From assembly GCF_030161255.1 (NCBI RefSeq), contig NZ_BSPX01000009.1, positions 16,300 through 80,299 on the forward strand: DNA of 64,000 bases, in the 5' to 3' direction. How positions within the stretch are numbered: position 1 is the stretch's first letter; each line of letters starts with the position of its first letter. Origin of the DNA: Zoogloea oryzae. GTDB lineage: Bacteria > Pseudomonadota > Gammaproteobacteria > Burkholderiales > Rhodocyclaceae. Positions 25,885 through 36,835 of the stretch are shown one piece after another. The position numbers and the translations under genes are program-made. The notes below the pieces were generated by a model that worked only from the letters and a program-made list of their open reading frames with translations, did not search any database and was not told the origin of the DNA.

Positions 25885-27099
25885 TCACGCGGCCTTTTTG
25901 ATCTTGAGTTGCTGCTCGAAATCTGGATGCCATCCGATCGACATGTCATCGGCGAGCCAGTGAAAGCACCCCGGAATGAAGTGATCCGGCGGCTGCATGG
26001 CTTGTAGGGGCAAGGTGAGGCCAATGCAGTCGGAGTACAGCATCTGTCCCTGCAGATCACCTGGCTTGCTGCCATGCTCAATGCCACAGGCGCGTCGCTT
26101 GTTCTTCCAACTCCGCTTCAGCGCCGCATCCAGATCATCGAACGAGGACGCATCGACTTCCCCGCTGAGGGCCCAGTTGGTGCGGTCGGCGGCGGCCATC
26201 AGATAGTCGCTCACGGCCTCTAGCTTATCCTCGAAGGGAAGCCCGATGAGATCCAGTTGCTGAACGAAAATCTTCGGCAATAGACCGCAGGATTCTTCTT
26301 CGCTTGGCGGCTTGGCACGGCTCAGCAGCACAGTGTCTCGATCGATCTTTCGCAGGTAGGAGGTGTACCAGCCATAGAACACGTCGCGGGCAATGACGGC
26401 CGGCAGCCCGGCCTCCAACAACTCATCCACCCGCCTCTTCACTACTCCGCACATGTGGTCGGCGATGTCCACGACCTTGGAAGGGGAAACCGGATGAGTA
26501 CGAATCACGGCTTCGATGTCGGCTTGGGGGCTACCACTACCATGGGTCAGCTGGAAGTTGCAGATGATCCGTTCGAGGCAGGCTGGGTCTGCAGTAAACA
26601 CGCTCTCCAGATAGGGAGCGATCTCGTCTGCCACAGTGTTTTTCAACGCGAAGTCTGGCGATTTTCCCCACAAGGTGTCGCGCGCTTGCGCAATGGCCTC
26701 ACGCGCTTGCTCTAGCGTACGGGCATTGGCGAATGCCTCAACGAGCCCGCCACCGACCGGACGGGAGACATAGATCTCGAAGACCGTCTTTTCTAAGTCG
26801 TAATCAGAACCAGTTGCTAACGTCGTCCAATTGGATAGCGTCTTCCACAGCGACTTGGCGCGGTCGGCAACTGGATTGGCCGTCAGTGCGCTCTTGCTTT
26901 GGATCAAGCGCGCGCCTTTGTCTGGATGCTGCTGGGCAACATCGTCGAGGTACTCCATGCTGCAAAAGCTCCCGGAGGGCGCCTCCAAGAGGAGTTGCGT
27001 CATACGCGTATACTGGAGGGCATAGCCTAATGCTTGGCCCGGCACCTCGGTTCTTCGCTTTTTGGAATGGGGGGATCCGCGTCGCTTCGACGTCGCCAT
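25885..27099 (-). CDS. ABC-3C effector with DUF4297-like nuclease N-terminus
   Basis: 404 residues. The N-terminus GYALQYTRMTQLLLEA...CSMEYLDDVAQQ...ARLIQSKSAL matches the Cap4/DUF4297 endonuclease pattern: Glu49, Asp52/53 and Gln67-x-Lys69 as the PD-(D/E)XK set. The remaining helical region includes the usual C-terminal module that docks to the middle component. It is the first gene of the operon. DNA degradation on infection is the inferred outcome. Confidence 0.78.
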   Translation of the reverse strand: MATSKRRGSPHSKKRRTEVPGQALGYALQYTRMTQLLLEAPSGSFCSMEYLDDVAQQHPDKGARLIQSKSALTANPVADRAKSLWKTLSNWTTLATGSDYDLEKTVFEIYVSRPVGGGLVEAFANARTLEQAREAIAQARDTLWGKSPDFALKNTVADEIAPYLESVFTADPACLERIICNFQLTHGSGSPQADIEAVIRTHPVSPSKVVDIADHMCGVVKRRVDELLEAGLPAVIARDVFYGWYTSYLRKIDRDTVLLSRAKPPSEEESCGLLPKIFVQQLDLIGLPFEDKLEAVSDYLMAAADRTNWALSGEVDASSFDDLDAALKRSWKNKRRACGIEHGSKPGDLQGQMLYSDCIGLTLPLQAMQPPDHFIPGCFHWLADDMSIGWHPDFEQQLKIKKAA

Positions 27100-27444
27100 T
27101 CAGCTCGCCCTCGACTGATTTGTATGCCATCTTACAATGAGAATCTATTCTAGATACAAGCAAAAGGCTAGGTCTCGCATGAGCGTGCTCGACCGAGACT
27201 GCGCACACCTAAAATACTTGCTTGAGTTCTGTGCAGCAGGCTCAGCATGAGCAGCAACTCAGAATGAACTTAACCGACTGGCACCTTTCGCTGCTAGCAA
27301 CTGCTCTGGCGCTGATCCCGCAAGCTCCGCCTGCAGCCGTAAAAGCTTAAGCGTCCCTGCGGGTCAAGCAACAGTCGGGCCGCCCCGCACCGGGCCCACA
27401 GGAGCCCGCTAAAGCGATTTAGCCATGCATTGGTTGTTTGAGAT

Positions 27445-27491
27445 GGTGTCAATCGGCGTACTGCATAGACCCCCTTGTCGAGATTGACACC
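27445..27491. repeat. 47-bp element, copy D
   Basis: GGTGTCAAT, 5 bases, TACTGCAT, 2 bases, ACCCCC, 7 bases, GATTGACACC: same orientation as A-C. It lies 346 bases upstream of the defence operon and about 330 bases left of the tRNA-Asn genes, so it is the outermost copy on the right. Confidence 0.9.
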
Positions 27492-27780
27492 AAGAACGAT
27501 CAGCCGCTTGAAGTCCACCCGAGCGCCGGTCTGTGCCGGTCTTGGGGCGAGGGAGTGCGTTGAAGAGGCTGTGTTTCTAGGCGCAGTGCCACTGCGAGAG
27601 CACGGCAGCGGGTGGGCGCGGGTGCAGTCGCATTGGGGGGCGGGCGCGCAGCAGAGCCGGGCCTATGGAGTGAAGAGTGGCGGGGGCTGCCATCGGGCGG
27701 TGACGGCCGAGCGGAAGTCATCCGATGGGTGATCCAGTCTCCGGCATCGCCGCCCCCGGACCAGCAATCGACCAGACAAC

Positions 27781-27810
27781 AAAAAAGCCAACCCTCGCGG
27801 ATTGGCTTTT
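27781..27810 (-). terminator. Terminator of the tRNA-Asn unit
   Basis: On the minus strand AAAAGCCAA, 10-base loop, TTGGCTTTTTT, 15 bases past the tRNA CCA end. Confidence 0.75.
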
Positions 27811-27824
27811 CTGCTTGCTTGTCT

Positions 27825-27900
27825 TGGCTCCTCGACCTGGGCTCGAACCAGGGACCTACGGATTAACAGTCCGGCGCTCTACCGACTGAGCTATCGAGGA
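27825..27900 (-). tRNA. tRNA-Asn(GTT), second copy
   Basis: 76 nt including an encoded CCA. Acceptor TCCTCGA pairs with TCGAGGA; the anticodon loop CTGTTAATC gives GTT; the T loop is GGTTCGAGC. Identical over its length to the copy at 27956. Its 3' end faces the mobile region, the usual geometry for integration. Confidence 0.97.
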
Positions 27901-27955
27901 TCTGACGGGTTGGTCACGTGTTTCAAACAACAAAACACATCACCGCAAATTGTTC

Positions 27956-28031
27956 TGGCTCCTCGACCTGGGCTCGAACCAGGGACCTACGGATTAACAG
28001 TCCGGCGCTCTACCGACTGAGCTATCGAGGA
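27956..28031 (-). tRNA. tRNA-Asn(GTT), first copy
   Basis: 76 nt including CCA, identical to the downstream copy and 55 bases before it. Driven by the promoter at 28044-28072. Confidence 0.97.
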
Positions 28032-28043
28032 ACAGAGGCGCGC

Positions 28044-28072
28044 ATTTTAGAAGCCGGCCTTGATTACGTCAA
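28044..28072 (-). promoter_or_regulatory. Sigma-70 promoter of tRNA-Asn
   Basis: Minus strand: TTGACG, 17-base spacer, TAAAAT, ending 12 bases before the tRNA 5' end. Confidence 0.8.
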
Positions 28073-28085
28073 GGCCTTTTGCGCG

Positions 28086-28112
28086 TTTTTTTGCCCCCGG
28101 CGAGCCGGGGGC
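28086..28112 (-). terminator. Terminator of the aminotransferase gene
   Basis: Stem GCCCCCGG/CCGGGGGC with a 4-base loop followed on the minus strand by seven T, 18 bases past the stop. Confidence 0.85.
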
Positions 28113-28129
28113 GGGTGAAACAGGATGGC

Positions 28130-29338
28130 TTAAGCCTTGATCACGGCGGCGATGGCGTCGGCGACGTAGTCGAGGTTCTTGCTGTTGAGGGCGGCCAGGC
28201 AGATGCGGCCAGTGCCGACGGCGTAGATGCCGAACTCGTCCTTCATGCGCTCGACCTGGGCGGCGGTGAGGCCGGTGTAGGAGAACATGCCGCGCTGCTT
28301 GATGACGAAGGAGAAGTCCTGGTCGACCTTGCGGGCGGCCAGCTGCTCGACGAGGCCGGTGCGCATGGCGCGGATGCGGTCACGCATGCCGGCCAGCTCG
28401 GCTTCCCACTCGGCGCGCAGGGCGGGGGTGGACAGCACCGCGGCGACAACGGCGCCGCCGTGGATCGGCGGGTTGGAGTAGTTGGTGCGGATCACGCGCT
28501 TGAGCTGGGAGAGCACGCGGGTGGATTCGTCCTTGCTCTGGGTGACGATGGACAGGGCGCCGACGCGCTCGCCGTACAGCGAGAAGCTCTTGGAGAACGA
28601 GCTGGACACGAAGAACGACAGGCCGGAGGCCGAGAACAGGTTGACCGCGACGGCGTCCGGCTCGATGCCGTCGGCGAAGCCCTGGTAGGCCATGTCGAGG
28701 AAGGGGATGAGGCCGCGGGCCGCACAGGCCTTGACCACTTCGGCCCACTGGGCTTCGGTGAGGTCGGCGCCGGTGGGGTTGTGGCAGCAGGCGTGCAGCA
28801 CGATCACGGAGCCGGCCGGCAGGCTGTTCAGCTTGGCGATCATCGCCTCGGCGTTGGCGCCGCGGGTTTCCGGGTTGTAGTAGGGGTAGGTGTCGACCGG
28901 GAAGCCGGCGGCTTCGAACAGCGCGCGGTGGTTTTCCCAGGACGGATCGGAGATGTAGACGGTGGCGTCGGGCACGACGCGCTTGATGAGATCCGCGCCG
29001 ATGCGCAGGGCGCCGGTGCCGCCGAGGGCCTGGGCGGTGACGACGCGGCCGTCACGGATGATGGCGCTGTCGGCACCGAACAGCAGGTTCTGCACGGCGT
29101 TGTTGTAGGCGGCCGGGCCTTCGATGGGCTGGTAGCCACGGGGCGGGGCGGCTTCGAGGCGGGCTTTCTCGGCGGTCTTGACGGCGCCGAGCAGGGGGAT
29201 CTTGCCGTTGTCGTCGAAGTAGACGCCAACGCCGAGGTTGACCTTGGTGCTGCGGGTGTCCGCGTTGAAGGCTTCATTGAGGCCGAGGATCGGATCGCGG
29301 GGGGCCAGTTCCACTGCAGCAAAGATCGAAGAGCTCAT
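28130..29338 (-). CDS. Aspartate/aromatic aminotransferase
   Basis: 402 residues, the usual length for class I aspartate/tyrosine aminotransferases. PLP-binding Lys250 is in SSSFSKSFSLYGERVG; HNPTGADLT (186-194) and LDMAYQGF (214-221) are the pyridoxal contacts, and Arg in NYSNPP...GRICLAALN binds the dicarboxylate. The sub-family (AspC versus TyrB) cannot be separated by eye, although the GTGALRIGADLI and ACCHNPTG blocks suit both. It transaminates aspartate and/or aromatic amino acids in the cytoplasm. Divergent from uvrB; single-gene unit with its own terminator. Confidence 0.93.
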   Translation of the reverse strand: MSSSIFAAVELAPRDPILGLNEAFNADTRSTKVNLGVGVYFDDNGKIPLLGAVKTAEKARLEAAPPRGYQPIEGPAAYNNAVQNLLFGADSAIIRDGRVVTAQALGGTGALRIGADLIKRVVPDATVYISDPSWENHRALFEAAGFPVDTYPYYNPETRGANAEAMIAKLNSLPAGSVIVLHACCHNPTGADLTEAQWAEVVKACAARGLIPFLDMAYQGFADGIEPDAVAVNLFSASGLSFFVSSSFSKSFSLYGERVGALSIVTQSKDESTRVLSQLKRVIRTNYSNPPIHGGAVVAAVLSTPALRAEWEAELAGMRDRIRAMRTGLVEQLAARKVDQDFSFVIKQRGMFSYTGLTAAQVERMKDEFGIYAVGTGRICLAALNSKNLDYVADAIAAVIKA

Positions 29339-29456
29339 GGGTTCTCCAGAAGGGGCGAAGGGAGCGGGGCGCTTTGTGGCGCTCGCTGGGTGATAATACG
29401 AGGCTGCCCGCCTGGTTTGCGGGTGCCACCGTTTGACTCAAGACAGAAATTTTATC

Positions 29457-31541
<2,085 letters not shown>

Positions 31542-31619
31542 GAGATTCGAAAATTGGTGCTTGCTCTTGTACGTTCCGCCCGCCGGCTGTTTAAATTGCC
31601 GGCAGGAGGGACACCCATA

Positions 31620-32111
31620 ATGAAAATACTATTCGTCTGCACCGGCAATATCTGCCGGTCGCCGACAGCAGAGGGCGTTGCACGTCGCTGGTTGGCGATG
31701 GCCGGGATGGATAGCGCGGTCGGCGTCGATTCGGCGGGCATCCAGGGCTATCACGCGGGCGAGGCGCCCGATCCCCGCACCCAGACTGCGGCCCTGAGGC
31801 GAGGCTACGATCTTTCCCGTCTGCGCGCCCGCAAGGTCCAGCCCAAGGACTACGCCGAGTTCGACCTGCTGCTGGCGATGGACCGGGATCACTTTCACTA
31901 CCTGCGCGATCGCGCGCCCGAAGGCTGCAAGCACAAGGTGCGCATGTTCATGAGTTTTGCCCAGCGTCATCGCCGCGATGATGTACCGGACCCGTACTAC
32001 GGCGGCCTCACCGGCTTCGACGCGGTGCTCGACATGTGCGAGGACGCCGTGCAGGGGCTGATCGAGGAGATCCGCCCCGAGGTGGAGCGCCGCCGCCAGT
32101 CGGCTGTCTGA
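31620..32111 (+). CDS. Low-molecular-weight protein tyrosine phosphatase
   Basis: 163 residues from ATG 31620, with AGGAGGG nine bases upstream. The signature CTGNICRS (Cys7-x5-Arg13) is at the N-terminus, followed by SPTAEGVAR; the general-acid loop is VPDPYYGG. It removes phosphate from tyrosine in proteins or small substrates. It is separated from uvrB by a short gap and shares a bidirectional terminator with rne. Confidence 0.93.
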   Translation: MKILFVCTGNICRSPTAEGVARRWLAMAGMDSAVGVDSAGIQGYHAGEAPDPRTQTAALRRGYDLSRLRARKVQPKDYAEFDLLLAMDRDHFHYLRDRAPEGCKHKVRMFMSFAQRHRRDDVPDPYYGGLTGFDAVLDMCEDAVQGLIEEIRPEVERRRQSAV

Positions 32112-32154
32112 CCGCCCGGCTGCGCCGGTTTGTCCGGTGCTGCAGCTACAAACG

Positions 32155-32184
32155 AAAAGGCCAACCCCGAGGGGTTGGCCTTTT
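32155..32184. terminator. Bidirectional terminator between phosphatase and rne
   Basis: AAAAGGCCAACCCC, GA loop region, GGGGTTGGCCTTTT: a perfect long stem with A run and T run on either side, serving both convergent genes. Confidence 0.9.
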
Positions 32185-32202
32185 TGCTGGGTGGTGCCGG
32201 GG

Positions 32203-35193
32203 TTACTTCGGCCCGGTTTCCACCTGGACCAGCGGCTCTTCAGCCACGACGGCCGGGGCGCGGCGGCGGCGGCCGAGGGGCTGCGCAGGGGCTTGCTCCG
32301 GCTGGAAGGACTTCGTCGCATCCGAACGGGTTTCGATCAGCACCAGGCCGCTTTCTTCAAGGGCGACGGAGAGATCAGCCGGTGCGCTCGGCGCCGGGGC
32401 GGCGACGGGCTCGGCTGCAGCGACGGGTTCCACCACGGCCTCGACCGGCGCTGCGATGGTTTCGACAACCACCGGCGCGGCCTCGACAGCCACCGGTTGG
32501 GCGACCACTTCGACCGGCGCTTCGACCACCGGGGTGGTCTCGGCTTCACGGGCGGCGGCAGCAACCTGTTCGATCAGACTGCCAGCTTCAGCCACCGGTG
32601 CCGGCGCGGCTTCGGCCTGCACTTCGGCGATCACCGGCCGGGCGGCTTCGACGACAGCCTCGACAACCGGGGTTTCGGCCACGGCCACTTCGGCAGGCGC
32701 AGCCTCGACGGCGGCTTCGGTCACTTCGGCAGCCGGGGCGGCTTCGACGACCGGAGCGGTCTCGACCACTGCCGGGGCTTCGGCGACGACCGGCGCCGGG
32801 GTGGCTTCGGCCGGAGCGGCTTCGGTCACGGCAGGTGCGGCTTCGGCCTGGACGGCTTCGGCGGCGGGCTGGGCCTGATCGCCGATTTCCAGTTCGCCCT
32901 GGGCGGCGGCTTCGGTGCTGGTGCCTTCCTCGTTGCGACGACCACCGCGACGGCCACGACGACCGCGGCGGCTGCGTTCGGCGCCGGCTTCGCCATCGGC
33001 GGCAGCCGGAGCTGCACCTTCGGGGGTGGAGACGGCAGCCACGGCGGCGACGGCGGTCAGCTGCTCGGCGCTGGCGACGATGCCTTCGGCTTCGGCGGCA
33101 GGCTTGGCGGCCTGGCCGTTACGGTTGCGGCCGCGTTCGCCACGTTCGGCGCGCTCTGCACGCTCGCCGTTACGGCCTTCGCGTTCGGGGCGCTCGGCGC
33201 GCTCCTGACGCTCACCGCGTTCCTGGCGTTCGCCACGCTGGCGCTGGGGCTTTTCGCGGGCCTCGGCCTGGGCTTCGGGGGCGGCGGCGCTGCGGTTGGT
33301 GTCGCGACCTTCGCGTTCGCCACGTTCGGCGCGCTCGCCACGTTCGCCACGCTCTTCGCGCTGACCGTCGCGGCGGCCACGGCCACCGTCACGGCGACCG
33401 TTGCGTTCGTTGCGGCCGCGGGATTCGCGACGCTGGGGTTCCGGTTGGGCAACCACCGGGGCCGGCGCAGCGGCGGGCTTCTCGCCGCGGAAGAAGGCGA
33501 AGATGCGGGACAGCAGGCCCGGCTGGCTTTCCGGCACCGGGGCCGGTGCCGGGGCGGCAACCTTGGGTTCGACAACCGGGGCCGGCTGGTCGGGAGTGAT
33601 GCCCTTGACGGCGGCTTCCTGGCGGGCCGGGCGGTCGGTGTTGGCCGACGGCGGGGTGTAGGTTTCGTCGGCCGGCTTGGTGGCCATGCGATAGCTCGGG
33701 ACGGCGCTCTCTTCCAGGTTGAGCTGGTCGTGGCGCAGGCGGACGATCTCGTGCTGCGGGGTTTCGAGATGGCGGTTGGGGATCAGCACCAGGCTGACCT
33801 TGTGGCGGATCTCGATCTTTGCGATGTCGTCGCGCTTCTCGTTGAGGAGGAAGGTGGCGACATCCACCGGAACCTGGCAGTGCAGGGCGCCGGTGTTGTC
33901 CTTCATGGCCTCTTCTTCGAGGATGCGCAGGATGTGCAGCGCGGACGACTCGGTGCTGCGGATGTGGCCGGTGCCGTTACAGCGCGGGCACGGGATGTAG
34001 CTGGTCTCGGCGAGGGCCGGGCGCAGACGCTGGCGGGACAGCTCGAGCAGGCCGAAGCGGCTGATCTTGCCGGTCTGGACGCGGGCGCGGTCGTAGCGCA
34101 GGGCGTCGCGCAGGCGGTTCTCGACCTCGCGCTGGTTCTTCTGGGACTCCATGTCGATGAAGTCGATGACGATCAGGCCGCCAAGGTCGCGCAGGCGCAG
34201 CTGACGGGCCACTTCGTCGGCGGCTTCGCAGTTGGTCTTGAACGCGGTTTCCTCGATGTCGGCACCGCGGGTGGCGCGGCCGGAGTTCACGTCGACGGAC
34301 ACCAGGGCTTCGGTGTGGTCGATCACGATGGCGCCGCCGGAGGGCAGGCTCACCTGACGCGAGTAGGCGGATTCGATCTGGTGTTCGATCTGGAAGCGCG
34401 AGAAAAGCGGCACGTCGTCGTGGTAGCGCTTCACGCGGCCGACGTTCTGCGGCATGACGTGGGCCATGAACTGGCGCGCCTGCTCATAGACGTCGTCGGT
34501 GTCGATCAGGATCTCGCCGATGTCGGGCTGGAAGTAGTCGCGGATCGCGCGGATCACGAGGCTGCCTTCCTGGTAGATCAGGAACGCGCCTTCCTGGGAC
34601 TGGGCGGCGCCGTCGATGGCGCGCCACAGTTGCAGGAGGTAGTTCAAGTCCCATTGCAGCTCTTCGGCGTTGCGGCCGATGGCGGCGGTGCGGGCGATCA
34701 GGCTCATGCCGCCGGGCACTTCGAGCTGGTCCATCACGTCGCGCAGCTCGGCGCGCTCGTCACCCTCGACACGGCGCGAAACGCCACCGCCGCGGGGGTT
34801 GTTGGGCATCAGCACGAGGTAGCGGCCGGCCAGCGAGACGAAGGTGGTGAGGGCGGCGCCCTTGTTGCCACGTTCGTCCTTCTCGACCTGGACGATCAGT
34901 TCCTGGCCTTCCTTCAGGGCTTCCTTGATGGACGCACGGCTGGCTTCGACACCAGGCTGGAAGTAGGCGCGGGAGATTTCCTTGAACGGCAGAAAGCCGT
35001 GGCGCTCGGCACCATAGTCGACAAACGCGGCTTCGAGGCTGGGCTCGATGCGCGTGATGACGGCTTTGTAGATGTTGCTTTTGCGTTGTTCCTTGGCGGC
35101 CGATTCAATGTCGAGGTCAATGAGTTTCTGACCATCGACAATGGCAACGCGGAGTTCCTCGGCCTGCGTTGCATTGAAGAGCATTCGCTTCAT
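32203..35193 (-). CDS. rne: Ribonuclease E
   Basis: 996 residues from ATG 35193 (MKRMLFNATQAEELRVAIVD), the start usual in betaproteobacteria. The catalytic half has the S1 domain (IYKAVITRIEPSLEAAFVDY), RNase-H-like and DNase-I-like regions with VSVDVNSGRAT and GGLIVIDFIDM, and the zinc link CPRCNGTG. The C-terminal half (from about residue 530) is long and disordered: Arg/Glu-rich RNA-binding stretches, then Ala/Pro/Val/Glu repeats, ending in a conserved-looking basic tail. It organises the RNA degradosome and initiates mRNA decay. Confidence 0.96.
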   Translation of the reverse strand: MKRMLFNATQAEELRVAIVDGQKLIDLDIESAAKEQRKSNIYKAVITRIEPSLEAAFVDYGAERHGFLPFKEISRAYFQPGVEASRASIKEALKEGQELIVQVEKDERGNKGAALTTFVSLAGRYLVLMPNNPRGGGVSRRVEGDERAELRDVMDQLEVPGGMSLIARTAAIGRNAEELQWDLNYLLQLWRAIDGAAQSQEGAFLIYQEGSLVIRAIRDYFQPDIGEILIDTDDVYEQARQFMAHVMPQNVGRVKRYHDDVPLFSRFQIEHQIESAYSRQVSLPSGGAIVIDHTEALVSVDVNSGRATRGADIEETAFKTNCEAADEVARQLRLRDLGGLIVIDFIDMESQKNQREVENRLRDALRYDRARVQTGKISRFGLLELSRQRLRPALAETSYIPCPRCNGTGHIRSTESSALHILRILEEEAMKDNTGALHCQVPVDVATFLLNEKRDDIAKIEIRHKVSLVLIPNRHLETPQHEIVRLRHDQLNLEESAVPSYRMATKPADETYTPPSANTDRPARQEAAVKGITPDQPAPVVEPKVAAPAPAPVPESQPGLLSRIFAFFRGEKPAAAPAPVVAQPEPQRRESRGRNERNGRRDGGRGRRDGQREERGERGERAERGEREGRDTNRSAAAPEAQAEAREKPQRQRGERQERGERQERAERPEREGRNGERAERAERGERGRNRNGQAAKPAAEAEGIVASAEQLTAVAAVAAVSTPEGAAPAAADGEAGAERSRRGRRGRRGGRRNEEGTSTEAAAQGELEIGDQAQPAAEAVQAEAAPAVTEAAPAEATPAPVVAEAPAVVETAPVVEAAPAAEVTEAAVEAAPAEVAVAETPVVEAVVEAARPVIAEVQAEAAPAPVAEAGSLIEQVAAAAREAETTPVVEAPVEVVAQPVAVEAAPVVVETIAAPVEAVVEPVAAAEPVAAPAPSAPADLSVALEESGLVLIETRSDATKSFQPEQAPAQPLGRRRRAPAVVAEEPLVQVETGPK

Positions 35194-35878
35194 TCGTCTT
35201 CTTCTCCCGCGTGGCACACGGGCAGGACGAACCGCACCACCGCTCAGTTGCGGTGATTTAGTTTGGCGTGATCGAACCGATCCTTCATCAAGGGAAAATC
35301 AAACTAAAGTGGGTGGGCGGGATTCGTCTATCGCACCCTGAACCGCATCTGATGCTTGGGGCGCCGGAACAACGTGGCGGAATTCGTCGGGCCCGGGCTT
35401 CCGGAGCGCAGCGCACTCTCAGTGCGTTGCCGATCCTCAGTACGGGCGCCGGTCTGTCCGGCACGGTGCGTTCATGCGCCCCGGAGGCTGCGAAGTGCCT
35501 GCAGCTTCGCCTGGTCTCGCAAGGCTGGAACGGCGTGCGTACGATCGGGTACGACGGCGTATGGCGTTGCGACCTCGGGCCGGCTTGCAGGGAATGCTCC
35601 GCGGCCCCGGTTCAGGGCCGTCAATCTGCGTGTGCGCCTGCGCGCAATTGGTACAAGTTTATTGTCGAATAAAGTACCATCGCCCTCTTTTTGTCCGGCG
35701 ACGGACCTTCCTTTGGTTTTTCGGGAGCGGTGAGGGTGCCGGATAACTCGGCTTGGAGTCCTCTGCACAGAGTCGCTCTGGGGCGGCGCGGGCCGGTGTT
35801 GATTCACATGACAACACGCTTCTGGCGGGCGCGACGCATCAGGACCGAAAAAACCGCTCAACAGTATATTTCAAAACG
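35194..35878. other. Long rne leader / rne-rluC divergent region
   Basis: About 685 bases without a gene, as expected for the long 5' untranslated region through which RNase E controls its own mRNA. An imperfect inverted repeat GGTAC...TTTATT-GTCG-AATAAA-GTACC lies at 35650-35678 and an AT-rich segment at 35275-35310. The rluC promoter should also be here. Frames inside look random. Confidence 0.6.
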
Positions 35879-36835
35879 ATGGCCTTGAGTAAAGCTCCCG
35901 CAGTGCGCCACGAGCGCGTCGACGACGCGAGCGCCGGTCAGCGCATCGACAATTTTCTGGTGCGCGTCTGCAAGGGCGTGCCGAAGAGTCACATCTACCG
36001 CATCCTGAGAAGCGGCGAGGTGCGGGTCAATAGCCGTCGGGTGGATCAGACCTATCGCGTGCAGATCGGGGACGAAGTGCGCATCCCGCCGATCCGCATC
36101 GCCGAGAAGGAAAACGCCGCGCCGGTGCCCATGGGCAAGCCCTTCGACATCGCCTACGAGGACGACGCGCTGCTGGTGCTCGACAAGCCCGCCGGGCTGG
36201 CGGTGCATGGCGGCAGCGGGGTGAGCTTTGGCCTGATCGAACAGCTGCGGCGCCAGCGGCCGGAGGCGAAGTTCCTCGAACTGGTGCATCGCCTCGACCG
36301 GGAGACTTCGGGCCTGTTGATCGTCGCCAAGAAGCGCAGCGCGCTCACGGTGCTCCACGACATGATGCGTGACGGCAAGGTGCAGAAGCGTTATCTCACG
36401 CTCGTCTCCGGGCGCTGGCTGAACGCCCAGCAGCACATCAAGCAGCCGCTCCTCAAATATCTGCTGGAAAACGGCGAGCGGCGGGTGAGCGTGAATCGCG
36501 AAGGCAAGCCGGCCCACAGCATCGTGCGCCTGGTGCGGCGCTGGGCGGGCTACAGTCTGCTGGAGGTCGAGCTGAAGACCGGCCGCACCCACCAGATCCG
36601 GGTACATCTCACCCATGCGGGCTTTCCCTTGTGCGGCGACGACAAGTACGGCGACTTCGCCCTCAACAAGCAGCTCGAGAAGGAAGGGCTGGGGCGGATG
36701 TTCCTGCACGCGGCAAAGCTCGCCTTCCGCCATCCGCTCACCGATCAGCAGATCGAACTTGCGGCGCCGCTGCCGGCCGAACTGGATGGCTTCCTCGCCG
36801 TCGTCGAACAAACCCGGGAGCGGGAATATGGCTAG
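35879..36835 (+). CDS. rluC: 23S rRNA pseudouridine synthase RluC
   Basis: 318 residues from ATG 35879. The N-terminal S4 RNA-binding domain (QRIDNFLVRVCKGVPKSHIY) is followed by the RluA-type catalytic domain with HRLDRETSGLL (Asp140 catalytic) and GRTHQIRVH. RluC modifies U955, U2504 and U2580 in E. coli numbering. Opposite to rne, an arrangement also seen in E. coli. Overlaps the HAD phosphatase gene by eight bases. Confidence 0.93.
   Translation: MALSKAPAVRHERVDDASAGQRIDNFLVRVCKGVPKSHIYRILRSGEVRVNSRRVDQTYRVQIGDEVRIPPIRIAEKENAAPVPMGKPFDIAYEDDALLVLDKPAGLAVHGGSGVSFGLIEQLRRQRPEAKFLELVHRLDRETSGLLIVAKKRSALTVLHDMMRDGKVQKRYLTLVSGRWLNAQQHIKQPLLKYLLENGERRVSVNREGKPAHSIVRLVRRWAGYSLLEVELKTGRTHQIRVHLTHAGFPLCGDDKYGDFALNKQLEKEGLGRMFLHAAKLAFRHPLTDQQIELAAPLPAELDGFLAVVEQTREREYG

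Larger units (their letters stand above)
27100..27824. other. Gene-poor right edge of the mobile region
   Basis: About 725 bases between the ABC-3C effector and the tRNA-Asn genes. It contains repeat copy D (27445-27491) and the tRNA terminator (27781-27810). Short frames inside are proline-rich and lack ribosome sites. The promoter of the defence operon should lie just right of 27099, where the sequence turns AT-rich (27115-27165). No duplicate of the tRNA 3' end was found here. Confidence 0.5.

Noticed and set aside
10780..27491. A CRISPR array made of the four repeats
   Set aside because: Only four copies, spaced one to eleven kilobases with genes between them; no short regular spacers and no cas genes.
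32137..35256. A 1,039-codon open frame on the plus strand opposite rne
   Set aside because: It is the antisense shadow of rne: the Ala/Glu/Pro/Val-rich C-terminal repeats and strong codon bias of rne remove stops on the other strand. The rne protein has clear S1, catalytic and zinc-link motifs.
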